A stretch of 64,000 nt of DNA from Ophiostoma sp. CBS 140.51. Taxonomy: Eukaryota > Ascomycota > Sordariomycetes > Ophiostomatales > Ophiostomataceae. This document shows, in pieces, positions 24,701 to 35,277 of this stretch. The translations under genes were made by a program, and so were the position numbers. The stretch lies in assembly GCA_029298735.1 (NCBI GenBank), contig JANSLP010000044.1, positions 1 through 64,000 of the forward strand, written 5' to 3'. The notes below the pieces were generated by a model. That model was not told where the DNA came from. It worked only from the letters and a program-made list of their open reading frames with translations, and did not search any database. Within the stretch, counting starts at the first letter, position 1. The number at the start of each line of letters is the position of its first letter.

Positions 24701-26347
24701 CGCCACCACCTCGCCTGCTCCGGCTGCTGAGGCCGCAGTTGCTGCACCCCCTGCGCCCGCCTCGGTCTCGTCTCCTGCTGCCAGTGTGACGTCGCCTGCT
24801 GAGCGTGCTTCTGCTACGGCGTCTCCGGTCCCCGTCGCACCTAAGGAGGTGCCGACCAGCTCCCCCCCCGCACCTGAGGCATCGTCCAGCAACTCTGCCT
24901 TTGGCGGATTCGGTGCCACGGCCGCTGCCGCTACTGCAGTGACGGCGGCGACGGCTGATATTGCGGCTGCTTCCAGCACCAGCGATGCGGCTTCGCCCGC
25001 GGCTGATGCCGACAAGGGCAAGTCCGTGTGGAGCCAGGGCCATGCCGCGGCCGACAGTCTTTCGGACCCGTTCACAGCACTCGACCAGCAGCAGGACAAG
25101 GCCAAGGAAGACTTTGAGTCGGCCTTTGCCAGCTTCAAGGCCGCCCGTGCCGCCGAGCCGTCGGGTGACGACGACGCCTTTGAGGTGAAGTCGCCCGCTG
25201 GTGCTGCCGCTGCTACTGCTCCGGCCGCTGCCAAGGAGGAGGACCCCGTCAACACGGACACCTCCAAGGCGTTTGCAAACTTCCACAGCGAGTTCCCGCC
25301 CATCTCGGAGCTCAACAACGACGAGTCCGACTCGGATAGCGATGGTGGCGGATTCGACGACGACTTTGCGCCCGCCTCGCCCAAGAACAACCAGAGCCAG
25401 AAGGCGCCCGAGACGACACCTGCTACCCTCCCGGAGGCTGCTAACGGCAAGCCCGAGATCTCCAAGGCGGCCTCGCCTGAGCTGGCCAAGTCTACTCCGG
25501 CGGCCGAGTCGGATATCTTTTCCAGCCCTGCTGATGTGACGCCCGACGTCTTCAGCACTCCTGCTCCTATCCCTGCTGCTGCTCCTGCTGCTGCTCCTGC
25601 CTCGAGCACCAACATGGACGACATCTTCAGTGCACCGGCTGCCTCGGCCCCTGAGCCGACTCCCGCAACCGCGGCCGCAGCTGCTGCCCCCGCTACAATT
25701 GCGCCTACTGCCGCGCCGGCCGCCACAACCGCCTCGGACGACGACTTTGATGGCCTCGACGACGACTTTGACGGTCTCGAGGAGGCCCGCGAGGGCTCGG
25801 CCGACGACGAGTTTGCGAACGCTAACCGCTCAACGCTCGACGACTTCCAGTCTGCCTTCACCGCATCGCCCGCCGGCAAGCAGTCATCGTTTGGCGTCGA
25901 TAACAGCTTCGACTTCTCGACGCTGGGCGCGTCGACCGCCTCAGCCGGTACTGCTGCCGCTCCCTCGCAGGGTGTTAACGGCACCAAGGCGGCGGACCCA
26001 GGTGACTGGTTCTCGTTCGCGGCTGACGAAGCGAAGCCGGCTGCCACGGAGACTGCACCTGCCGCCGCAGCAGCGACGGAGTCTGCCGGTCCCTCAGCCA
26101 CCACAGAGGACGCTGCTAGACCCGCGACCCTCAGCCGCCTGGACACGCAGAACAGTACTAATGATGACCCGATCCTGCGGCAGCTGACAGCCATGGGCTA
26201 CTCGCGTTCGGTGGCTCTGAGCGCCCTCGAGAAATACGACTACAATCTTGACCGGGTATGTCGAACCACCCCAATTGATGAATGTTTAGGAGTGTATCAA
26301 ATGCTAACTTCTCACAGGCTGCCAACTTCCTCGCCAGCGAGTCCTAG
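21792..26347 (+). CDS. EDE1: EH-domain endocytic scaffold, EDE1/Eps15-like, with C-terminal UBA
   Basis: The CDS is join(21792..21819, 21906..22054, 22119..26255, 26318..26347), giving 1447 aa. Introns are 86, 64 and 62 bp. EDE1 initiates clathrin-coated pits at the plasma membrane and binds NPF-containing adaptors, ubiquitinated cargo and lipids. Three EH domains are visible: about 12-100 (LTNEEKQVYGQLFRQAD... IWQIADRENRGFL), about 163-236 (YARVFQDQ... IWTLADTEQRGALVQTEF) and about 348-422 (MDPVFQNLDKTRKGYITGEE... IWDLADVNSEGHL). A Pro/Ser/Ala linker, a coiled coil at about 600-780 (SNQIGSLSKHTQETSAHR...) and a long Ala/Pro/Ser region with acidic D/E-F patches follow. The final exon of 9 codons completes a C-terminal UBA (DDPILRQLTAMGYSRSVALS... 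NLDRAANFLASES). This is the standard fungal architecture. Confidence 0.95.
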
Positions 26348-29300
26348 GTCTCTGACTTGGGCCTTCTTCGCTTCTCTTAATATCTCTTTGTCACTCCAGA
26401 ATTGTTGATGCTCCCGATATTCTTCTCTCTTTCCTCTCTATCTCGTTTTACTTGTTTCATCTTCAACAGTGCTTTACTCTCTCTCTCATTTCATCATTCT
26501 TGCGTTTTCCTTTTGTTATTGCGTCTCTACGTTTCTGTTTGTTTTGCACTGCACTTTATTTTCTAGCCAAATATTAGTCCTCCTCTTTCTTGTCTATTCT
26601 TTTTGGTCTCGTCCACATTAATCTTGTATTATTCTCTTGTGTACTACGCTGCTCTTGCGTCCATTCGATTTGGAATTACAAAACTGTATTGATTGGTATT
26701 TACTCTATTACACTCCGTTTTCAATTTCAGTCTCTACTGGAAAGAATGGTCCGGAAAGTCGGAAGTCGGATAGACAAGGGAAAGATAGACTACTTGCTTG
26801 CCTTTCGAGCTGCCGTGTCTTCCGTCTTTTTATCCTCTTTGGATCCTTTCTTGTGCCGTTGCAAGTCTTTTTTCTTGTTGTTGTAAATAGCCTTTGCGCC
26901 CCCAAATACACATTGGCTTTCACTACTCGCACTCTTGTTTCACTTTGCGACCTGCACATTCTGGATACCTACTTAGAGTCTATGCTATCTTCACACACTC
27001 AACGCAATTTTTCATCGTCCTTTGACAACATTTCGAGACCTCGTATTTTTCCTTCTCCTTTTTTCGACTCAATCGGACATCACCCATCGTTTGCGGCTGG
27101 ACCTGTACGTTTTCAGAACAAATCATACAGAAATGTCATCCTTTTACCACAAACTATTGGCCAAGGCTAAGCGGTTAGTTTAGTCTCTGTTGGAAGGAAG
27201 ACTACACGAAAAGACGAGAACGGCCACCAAAGACAAGAAAAAGACAAGAAAGACGAAACAAACGACGTTGGCGCCAGTAGCCCTTTTATAGGTCTGTGCC
27301 TGGCAAAGTACCCTTAATAGGTGTTGAAAGGTGACGCTCTCGATCGCCTCCCCTGGGTCTAATCGCGCCTAAGCCCTCGATAGTGTCGACATTCAACGCC
27401 AATAGCCGCACCGTTGAGAACAAAGAAACACGTCGAAAACAACGCTTCCAACAGCCCGATCCAGCCTTATCCAGCAAGGCTTGAAGCCACTGGTGACGAA
27501 AAAGTCAGAAACGACGAAAAAAGAACATGGAAAAGACCAATACAAGACCAACTCCAACGCAGAAAGGATGTTCAGGTCCCATTTTAAAACGAGCGAAAGA
27601 AGCGACCAACCTGGCGGCCGTGACCAGATGAGCATGGCAATAATACGTTTTAGACTATGTCGACTGCGACTACTACTGCAGCTAAAGGAAGACAAAACGG
27701 CGACCATCAGTCTCCCTTACCGAACCATGGACTGTCCTGCTCCCGCAGGCTACAACACCAGACTACGGGGTAGTTGCAACGTTCAGTAGAAGAATAATTT
27801 TTCCTTACTTTTTGTTCTTGCTTCATTCTGGTTTCGGCGGTCTAGTCCCTTCTACTCCTTTTCTAACACCACTAGAAGACAAAATCAAGGCAGAAACGGA
27901 TACAAAATGGAGACGAAAACGTGGTCGATGAAAGAAACTACGGCGACTACGAACGAACTATATGACTTGCATGAAGTTTCTGTCCTGGCAGTTATGGAGT
28001 ATGTCTTGCACAAAAGAAAAGTCCCGAGACAATACTGGCATCGGACCCAGCCAGCCGGAACCAGATGGGGGCAGGCAGGACAGGGCAACGAACCCTTGTG
28101 TGCCTGTTCTAGGCATTGAAGGCCTTGATGTGTGGATGTTTGTGGTCTTCTGTAAGTACAACTGCCAAGTGGCCGAGTATCCCAAAGCATCACGGGCCTG
28201 CCTCATCATACGCAACCATCATGGCCTTTTTTTCTCCCTTATCACAGCGTGTTGGCTTGGCGACTTTTCCCTTCTCTTTCCTTCTCTCTCGTTTATATGG
28301 CAATAGTATGGCCAATATTTACACTGTTGGAACTTTTGTGACACTTTTTGTGTGTACCAGTGTGCCAGTGTGCCTGTCTGGTGTTGACAGCCCACCACCT
28401 TTTTTGTCCCCTCACCTCTTTCCTACCATCTATCATCCACTTGACGCCACAAACGTACCTCCTAGCCCATCCTATAGTTTGATTTGAGCTGTGTCGTGCT
28501 GACCACCATCATGTACCTCATTGTATACCTATTTACTAATATGTCACTTACAGGGACCCCGTATACTCGGGAAGGCACCGTTGTACCTCTTCACACCTCC
28601 GTCTCGACGGTGTGGAAAATCTCGACCTCTTCAACGGCCAGACTCCCCATTCTTTAGGTCAAGCGTCACCTTGGTATCAACGGAGATGGAGGGTAGAGGG
28701 GCTCGAGCGTTTCTTTGACAGCTTCACATTCACAGCATTATGGAGGCAACAAGTGAAGCCACCCAAGAGCCAGTATGAACCAGTCATCGACTATTGAAAA
28801 ATAGAGGCTGAAAAATAAGACGACGAGCAGGGAAGGTACGGCATCAAAACTCGGCGTTGTACCTTTTTTAAGTCTTTGTTCTGCTGTTCCTGTTGCTCTG
28901 TTGATGGTGCATCTGGTTAGCAGGAGTGGATTCAGTTTCGAGTTTGCTGTGCCTGCTTTAACAGACCTTCACGCCCTCCACGGCACAACGGCCATGCCGC
29001 AAAGGGACATTGAGGCATTCTAGCATTAGGGCTGCCGGATGAGTGAGAGGAGACCAAGTGAGTTGAGCATTTCCCGATTGGGGCTATGCGATACGAGAAG
29101 TTGTAAAGCTATGAAAAAGAAGAAGAAATAGTCATGGTCCAAAGTCTGGCATCCTTTGTCGTTTTCCCAAACAGGAAACAGTAGCCTCCATGGACTCCCA
29201 TAGATTTACATGGGGCTGAACTTTATGTTGGATTGAGTTGTCAATATGGGTCCCCTTTTGGTCATGATTCTGGTTCATCTTCCCCGGACATGATGAAGAA

Positions 29301-29531
29301 GGAAAAGAAAGAGGAGTCTGTATAAAGACGACGCCTCCCAGGAAGCAACCCCTACCCTCTCCTTTTCCCTTTTTCCTCTTTTTCCTCTTTTTCTTTTTTT
29401 TCCTTTTTCTCTTTTCTTCTTTTCTTTCCTTTTCTTTTCTGTTTTGTTTTTCCCAGTCTCTCGTTTCCGATCTTCAAAAACATCTTTTCCATCCTCCTGG
29501 AAAAGACCCTGTCGACCACCACCCGCCAACC
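26348..29531. other. Gene-poor 3.2 kb: EDE1 3' flank to promoter of the secreted protein
   Basis: The stretch is T-rich just after EDE1 and has no frame with convincing protein composition. At 29340-29460 it becomes an almost pure pyrimidine tract immediately before the secreted-protein start, a typical fungal leader. I see no tRNA, terminal inverted repeats or transposase remnants. Confidence 0.45.
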
Positions 29532-31211
29532 ATGAAAGCCTCTGTTCTCTCTCTGACCGTGGCCGCCGGCCTGGTCCAGCTGGCTACCGCCACTGGAAAC
29601 TGCCGTGCTGTAAGTACTCCCTTCTTCTCTTAATTTTAATTCAGTCTACTAACTTCTCAGAACGCCTGCAACAATGCCGTCACGGCTTGTGCCAATACCG
29701 CTCTGCAGTCGGCCGCCAAAGCCGACTGCAGCTCTTTCATGAACTGCAACAAGGTCACCGAGACGGCCTGCCTCAACACTGTGACTGTCTGGGACACGAT
29801 CACCGTCGCACCCACCACCAAGACCCTGGCCACCACCACCCTGACCATCACTCTCGGCACCAACAAGTACACCGACGTCGAGACCAACACCGTCGTCGGC
29901 AAGACCAAGACCCAGACCAACACCGTGACCGTCACCACCGAGACTGTCACCTCCACCAAGTTCAGCCCCACCACGACCCTCAAGACCACTGCCACCCTCT
30001 ACACGGGCCAGCCGCTCGACCGCCGCGAGCGTGACCGTGAGATCAAGGCGCGCGAGGAGCATGCCCGCACGGCCCCCGTTGTGGAGACGGGTATCGCCCT
30101 CCAGCGTCGCGGTTTTGAAGTGGAGAAGCCGACGCCCAAGGTCGTGAAGCGCAGCCGCAACCGGTGCAAGCCGTCGAGCCCGCCTCCTTCGTCGAGTCCG
30201 TCGTCCAGCCCGTCGTCTCCTCCTCCTTCGTCGTCTCCTTCGTCGTCGCCTTCGTCTCCCTCGAGCGTGCCTTCTTCGACTCCCTCGTCGAGCCCGTCTT
30301 CCAGCCCCTCCTCTTCGCCCTCGTCGTCTCCCTCTTCTTCTCCCTCGTCTCCTCCCCCCTCGTCGAAGCCGTCGTCGCCTTCCAGCGTCCCTTCGTCGAC
30401 TCCCTCGTCTTCTCCTTCGTCGAGCCCCTCATCGAGCCCGTCGTCGTCTCCTTCCAGCAGCCCGTCTTCTTCTCCCTCTTCTTCTCCCTCTTCTTCTCCC
30501 TCTAGCGTGCCCTCGTCCACTCCTTCGTCCACTCCCTCGTCGTCCCACTCGCCCACGCAGCCGCCGCCGACGTGCCCCTTCCCCGTCCCGACCTACGCGT
30601 CCGTCTGCGGAAACTCGGCCAACTACGCCAGCGCCTGCTCGTGCTACGGCATCAAGGCCTCGACTACGACCGTCACCGTCCCCAACTCGACCGTCTTCAA
30701 GACCAAGACCGTCACCCCTACTGTTACGGCCACGTCCACCAAGACAAACACAAACTACACCCCGCAGACCACCACCACGTTTGTCACACAGGTCGTGACC
30801 ACCACCACCTTCCAGCAGACCGACGTCACCAAGACCACGACGGCCACCACGTCCAAAACGGTGACGACCACCACCACCGTCACTGTGACCCTGCCCACCT
30901 GCACCAACAAACTGATTACCGTCACGGGCGCCACGGGCGGCAAAGGCGGCAAACCCCCTACTCCCGTCACGGCCAGCTTCAACGTCAAGTGCTTCACGCA
31001 GATCCAGCCCCAGGGCAACTGCGACTCGTCGTCGTCGTCCGAGAGCTCGGTCACGGACTGTGCCAAGAACTGCGCCAGCAACGCCGGCTGCAACGCCTGG
31101 ATGTTCCAGCCGTCGTCGCACCAGTGCACGCTCTACTACAACCTGAACCAGTTCACGCTGGTGGCCAACAATGGCTACGTAAGCGGTCAGCTGGCGAGTG
31201 GGGCGACGTAA
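29532..31211 (+). CDS. Secreted Ser/Pro-rich, Thr-rich cell-surface-type protein with Cys-rich C-terminus
   Basis: The CDS is join(29532..29609, 29661..31211), giving 542 aa; the 51 bp intron has a CTAAC branch. The first ~21 residues form a signal peptide (MKASVLSLTVAAGLVQLATA). The mature protein has a small Cys-containing segment, then alternating Thr/Val repeats of the TVTVTTETVTST type. A dibasic-rich region follows (DRRERDREIKAREE, KVVKRSRNR), which could be Kex2-processed. Next is a ~125-residue Ser/Pro mucin-like block (about 196-324), a second Cys/Thr-Val module, and a C-terminal PAN/Apple-like motif (VTDCAKNCASNAGCNAWMF... C). There is no C-terminal hydrophobic tail, so it is probably secreted or wall-bound rather than GPI-anchored. 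Heavy O-mannosylation is expected. Exact function unknown. Confidence 0.85.
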
Positions 31212-31598
31212 GAAGTAGGAGGAGGAAGTACATTAAAAATGTAGGGTATGGATATTTGAATGTATTGAGTATTGTTGGGGCTAGTGTTTATTTTCTACTA
31301 TTATCTTTAATTTCTTTGGGTATTTTTTTAATACAAACAGTGTTGAAAGAAAACAAAATGAAGATGATTGTAAATCGACGATTGTGGTGATGAGGTTAAC
31401 TTACACGATATAAGTGGGGTCTCAAGTACAGTCTTTACACAGTTTGTGTACTGTTTCCCGCACATACTATATTTGCCCCTCTAAAAAGTTGGGGAAGGCG
31501 CCTGTATTTTTCAACCTCGAGCCCAAATTTTTAGTTGCAACTTATTTCAACCACACTTTTACAAGCAACCACCCTTCGACAACCACACCACCTTCAAA
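31212..31598 (+). other. Intergenic: 3' flank and DPH3 promoter
   Basis: 387 bp, AT-rich in the first half. I see no gene; it must contain the DPH3 promoter. Confidence 0.5.
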
Positions 31599-31927
31599 AT
31601 GAGCGACGACGACGAGTTGGCCATCTACGACGAGGTCGAGATTGAAGACATGACTTTTGACGCGGCGCGGGGGTTGTACCACCACCCCTGCCCTTGCGGC
31701 GACCGCTTCGAGATTGCCCTCGAGGATCTGCTGGACGAATCCAACGACATTGCCGTGTGCCCCAGCTGCAGCCTGATGATTCGGGTTATTTATGACTTGG
31801 TAAGTCCCATGCGTAGCAGGCAGATATACACGACGTCCATTTGAACAGAGTACTGACTTGACAGGAAAACCTCCCCAAAGGACCAGGCAACGGACCGGCG
31901 AGCGAGACAGTCTCTGCGGCGGCGTGA
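31599..31927 (+). CDS. DPH3: Diphthamide biosynthesis protein 3 (CSL zinc finger)
   Basis: The CDS is join(31599..31799, 31865..31927), giving 87 aa; the 65 bp intron has a TACTGAC branch. DPH3 (Kti11) is the iron/zinc protein that supplies electrons to Dph1-Dph2 in diphthamide synthesis on EF-2, and it also supports Elongator-dependent tRNA modification. The four cysteine ligands are in the CSL pattern: [13 protein letters not shown] gives C-x-C, and [15 protein letters not shown] gives C-x2-C, preceded by the family signature [13 protein letters not shown] short extension (ELAIYDE start, [15 protein letters not shown] end) flanks the core. Length is normal for the family. Confidence 0.96.
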
Positions 31928-32937
31928 AGGATAAAACGAGGGACGATGAATAAAAGGATGAATGAAGGATGAAAGACGAACAAAAGAAATGACGACCACT
32001 CACAACAGTCCATGCCGAGCCACGGACACGACAGCAAGACGTGGCGGCAACGAGACGTGCCGACTCCACAGCAGAAAAAGTTCAGTACAATACACAGTAC
32101 CGACCGGCAGTCATGGTCGTCTTCTATTCGAGTGAACACTACAGAATGCGACAAAGTCTGCAGCTGGGTGCTTTAGAAAGACCGACGACCAGGCGACACG
32201 CCACTTCGTGCTATTTCTGCAGAATGTTGTCCAACAGCAACGATATCCAGCACAACAATATATACAGCCCAACGCATACGGCCAGGAAACACAAGACGAC
32301 ACAAGACGACGTGCATGTCTTCTCTCCTCTTGTCATGAATTGTCATGGGGTGCAAAGCCCTGCCGGGGCCCGTTGATATGCGGCCGTGTTGGACGTGTCG
32401 GACGTGTCAGACGGTGGCCAGCGACCGACGTTTTGTCGTGAAAATTATGTGCCTTCTGGAGCATTTCTATGGACTGCCTAGAGTGTACACAACACAAGAC
32501 GGCAAGCACGGCGCCAGGAAATGAGCATAGGCAACTGGTGCACAAGAATATGTTTGGAATAAAGGGCTGTGTGGACGGTCTGGATGTTGTCAAGGCCATT
32601 ATGCTCTAGCATAGCAGTGCTACTATAACCAGACGACAGTAGTAGAGCCGACCAAAAATATCACAATACTTCAGAAATAAAATCAATACTGCGTGTTCAG
32701 TGACATTATTAAATTGCATCATTGATGGCTGTGCTGTGTCTAATCAATAGAGCCCATCCATACCGTCTCCTTCCATCTCTCGTAACACACATGTGCCGAC
32801 TGCCTTTTCTGTCGTTGTTACCCAGCATGCGTTTCATTATGCGAGTCTAACTGTCTTCCCGTTGTTCGTTGTCCTCTCACTGTCAGACGTCACGTCTGTC
32901 ATACGCAAGTGCCGTTGCTGTACGGTGAGGTGCTCCT
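31928..32937. other. Intergenic between convergent DPH3 and the small GPI-type gene
   Basis: About 1.0 kb between convergent genes. It begins with the DPH3 3' UTR and its AATAAA signal. The rest has no supported gene or repeat. Confidence 0.5.
31949..31954 (+). terminator. AATAAA polyadenylation signal of DPH3
   Basis: A canonical AATAAA hexamer lies 22 bp past the DPH3 stop. That is close for a fungal gene, so it is a candidate rather than a mapped site. Confidence 0.45.
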
Positions 32938-33270
32938 CTAAGCAGCAACCAGCCCCAAAATGACAAACAGAACCATCGATCCCATCCCCGCCCGGTCCAC
33001 CAGAGCCAACGCAGAGTCAGCACCCGACGACGGCACCGTCGCGGGGGTCGTCGTCGTTGCAGTGGCTGTGCTCGTAGAGGTGCCCGGGTAGGGAGTCAAC
33101 GTGGGCGTCGTGACAATGGGTGTCGTGTCCGTGGTCCACGTCGTCGGCCAGGCTGGGAGGACAATTGTCGTGGTGGACGTGGACGATTCGGTGAGGATAA
33201 TGGTGGTGTAGCTCTGAGCAGAAGCCACAGTGGCGAGCAGAGCAGCAGAAAAAGCAGAGAGGGGCTTCAT
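32938..33270 (-). CDS. Small GPI-anchored-type Ser/Thr-rich surface protein
   Basis: This is a single-exon gene of 110 aa with an ATG start. A signal peptide (MKPLSAFSAALLATVASAQS, cleavage near residue 19) is followed by about 60 residues of Ser/Thr/Pro (likely O-glycosylated). The protein ends in a hydrophobic tail (GMGSMVLFVILGLVAA) preceded by small residues (GADSALALVDRAG), which is the arrangement of a GPI-attachment signal. No catalytic domain is present. Such small, fast-evolving wall proteins are common in fungi and rarely have named functions. Confidence 0.8.
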   Translation of the reverse strand: MKPLSAFSAALLATVASAQSYTTIILTESSTSTTTIVLPAWPTTWTTDTTPIVTTPTLTPYPGTSTSTATATTTTPATVPSSGADSALALVDRAGMGSMVLFVILGLVAA

Positions 33271-34640
33271 TTTGGAGGAGATGGGCTGTCGTATATAACG
33301 ATACTTGCTGTATAAAATTTTGAAAATAAGATAATACGGAGAATGTACCGTGAAGGTAATTGTGTTTGATTATTAGTCGATGGGTGTAAACGAGCGAAGA
33401 TGTTTCCAAAGTGGTAGATAGAAAACGAAAGATGAGGAAGAGAAACGTGCGGGAAAGACAGAAAGCTGATGGGAAGTCCATCGAGGCATATATACGTCCA
33501 GGGCGTGCCCAAGCATCTCTTCTCGCTCCACAAGAGAAGCAAAATGGAAGTCGTCACAGACGTACACAGAGGAACACAATTGGGTACATAGAACACAAGA
33601 CGATCACAAAAAGTGCGTGCCCCAGGAGTGCCCTTGGAAGCACAATTCTTGTGACAGCTGATAGTCCAGTTTCGTCTCGTTTCTTGCCAGACTTTGGTTT
33701 CCTGTGGTCTCTTGTTTATATCTGTATCCCAGTGGTCTTGTTCTTCTTCATCCCACCACTTTGTCCTCCGTTTCGCTGCTCTATTTTCACTCAGCAGTGG
33801 TTCCTGTACACAACAACTATTGGACACAATAGAATGTGCACCATAGTACACCGTCCAACATGGAAGCATCCCGTCTCTTGTGTTTGTGCTCTCTTCTTCT
33901 GGAGCCCATCATTGATTCTTCTTCAACCTGTTTGCACGTCTGACCGCCACGACCTTGTTTCGTGGTCTGATACTTATTTGTTTGTCCTCGTACGAGTGTA
34001 ATCAAGAGTACGTATTTACTCACCGTCCTACCGTTCACAATGGCATTGCGTATTATGGTCATGTTCTGGTCGTGTCTGTCTCTATCGTGGCCGAGAATTG
34101 CCGTGGTTGGTGAGGTCTTCATTAGGAACATGTCACTATATAGAACAGTAGCTGTGTAGAAAATAAAAGAAGAAGAAAACTAGCAGCCTTTCAAGTAATA
34201 AATGAAATTGTGGTATTTTCAATGAATGTGTGATATAAGTCTAGTATCTCATGAAAAACATTACAATTATCTTTTGAATAATTTTGTTTCGATAATTGAA
34301 TATTACCACCAGATTAAACCCTTTTCTTTCAGATGAAACAATCAAAACAAGTTCTCTGAAAATATCAAAATATTAGAAAATGAATATAAAAATCCACGTA
34401 AAAATAAATAAATCCTTGCAGACATAAAATTGTAAACGAGATGTGTCTTGTCATTATGCAGCTTGATTCACCTCACACGATCAGCACTTTGACTGCCCAC
34501 TCGCAGATTCAGGGGGCGTTTGGGCGTTCTTCAGCGAGCCCCGCACCGTACTCCTGAAATAGCTTTGCTGACGTGCACCCCACCCACACAGCGCCGCACT
34601 GAAAGCAGTGCTCTCATAGGTCAGTTTAGAGCCAGTTCAG

Positions 34641-34670
34641 CGCCAGACAGCACCAGACAGCACCAGACAA
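34641..34670. repeat. Three tandem copies of a 10-mer (consensus CACCAGACAG)
   Basis: Positions 34641-34670 read CGCCAGACAG, CACCAGACAG and CACCAGACAA in direct succession, upstream of HbrB and just before an upstream open frame. Confidence 0.8.
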
Positions 34671-34683
34671 CGCCAACAGCGCC

Positions 34684-35109
34684 ATGCCAGCGCCAGCATT
34701 ATGCTTATGCGTCTCTGGCATTGAGGCACTCAGGCACCTTCCCTCTCAGTCCTACCAACACACCTCGACAACCAAGACACACAACTCCAAAACAAGACAA
34801 GCCGCATCACAAAGAGCAGTTTCCCAGATTCAGACTTGCCCCAGATTGACTCCCGATTGCGCCCGACTGCAGTCCATCCACACGACCTCGCCGACACATC
34901 ACCCACGGTCGGCGCTATCTTTGCAGTCTTCTTCTGTTTCAGGATATCTCTTTACATCTCCCCAAATCGATCGCCAACTTCCTCGATCGATCCTCGAGCT
35001 CGACCATTTCGGTATCTCGAACATCACGAAGTTGACACCTCCTCGATACAGCTCTCTACCATCCCCTCCACGATCAACACTGCTGGCAGTGTACCCACGA
35101 CCTCTCTAA
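34684..35109 (+). other. Candidate upstream open reading frame (141 codons) in the HbrB leader
   Basis: An ATG-initiated frame runs to a stop 168 bp before the HbrB ATG. The peptide is Ser/Thr/Gln-rich without recognisable domains. It is either a chance frame in GC-rich leader DNA or an upstream ORF if transcription starts above 34684; I cannot tell which. Confidence 0.25.
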
Positions 35110-35277
35110 ACACCCGATGCGACACACAATGTAAAGGGAGTGGCCGCGCCGAGTCGTCCGAAGCCGTCTAGATCCCACATCTGGACCTCATATCCTCCCT
35201 TTATCCTCGACCCCAACCGCTGACCAGCATCTTCGATAAACCTCTCACATCTCCTCCACATCTCCTCCACCTCCACA

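Larger units (their letters stand above)
33271..35277. other. Intergenic 2.0 kb, divergent promoters, with an AT-rich island
   Basis: This separates the small GPI gene (minus) and HbrB (plus). The 34130-34450 part is strikingly AT-rich compared with its surroundings. From about 34490 composition returns to GC/CT-rich and includes a 10-bp tandem repeat and an upstream open frame, listed separately. I see no gene. Confidence 0.5.

Noticed and set aside
24275..26194. 639-codon minus-strand open frame opposite EDE1
   Set aside because: Antisense shadow of Ala/Ser/Pro low-complexity coding sequence.
29999..30556. Acidic Asp/Glu/Gly repeat protein on the minus strand
   Set aside because: It is the antisense of the Ser/Pro block of the secreted protein, so the repeat is a mirror of TCG/TCC codons.
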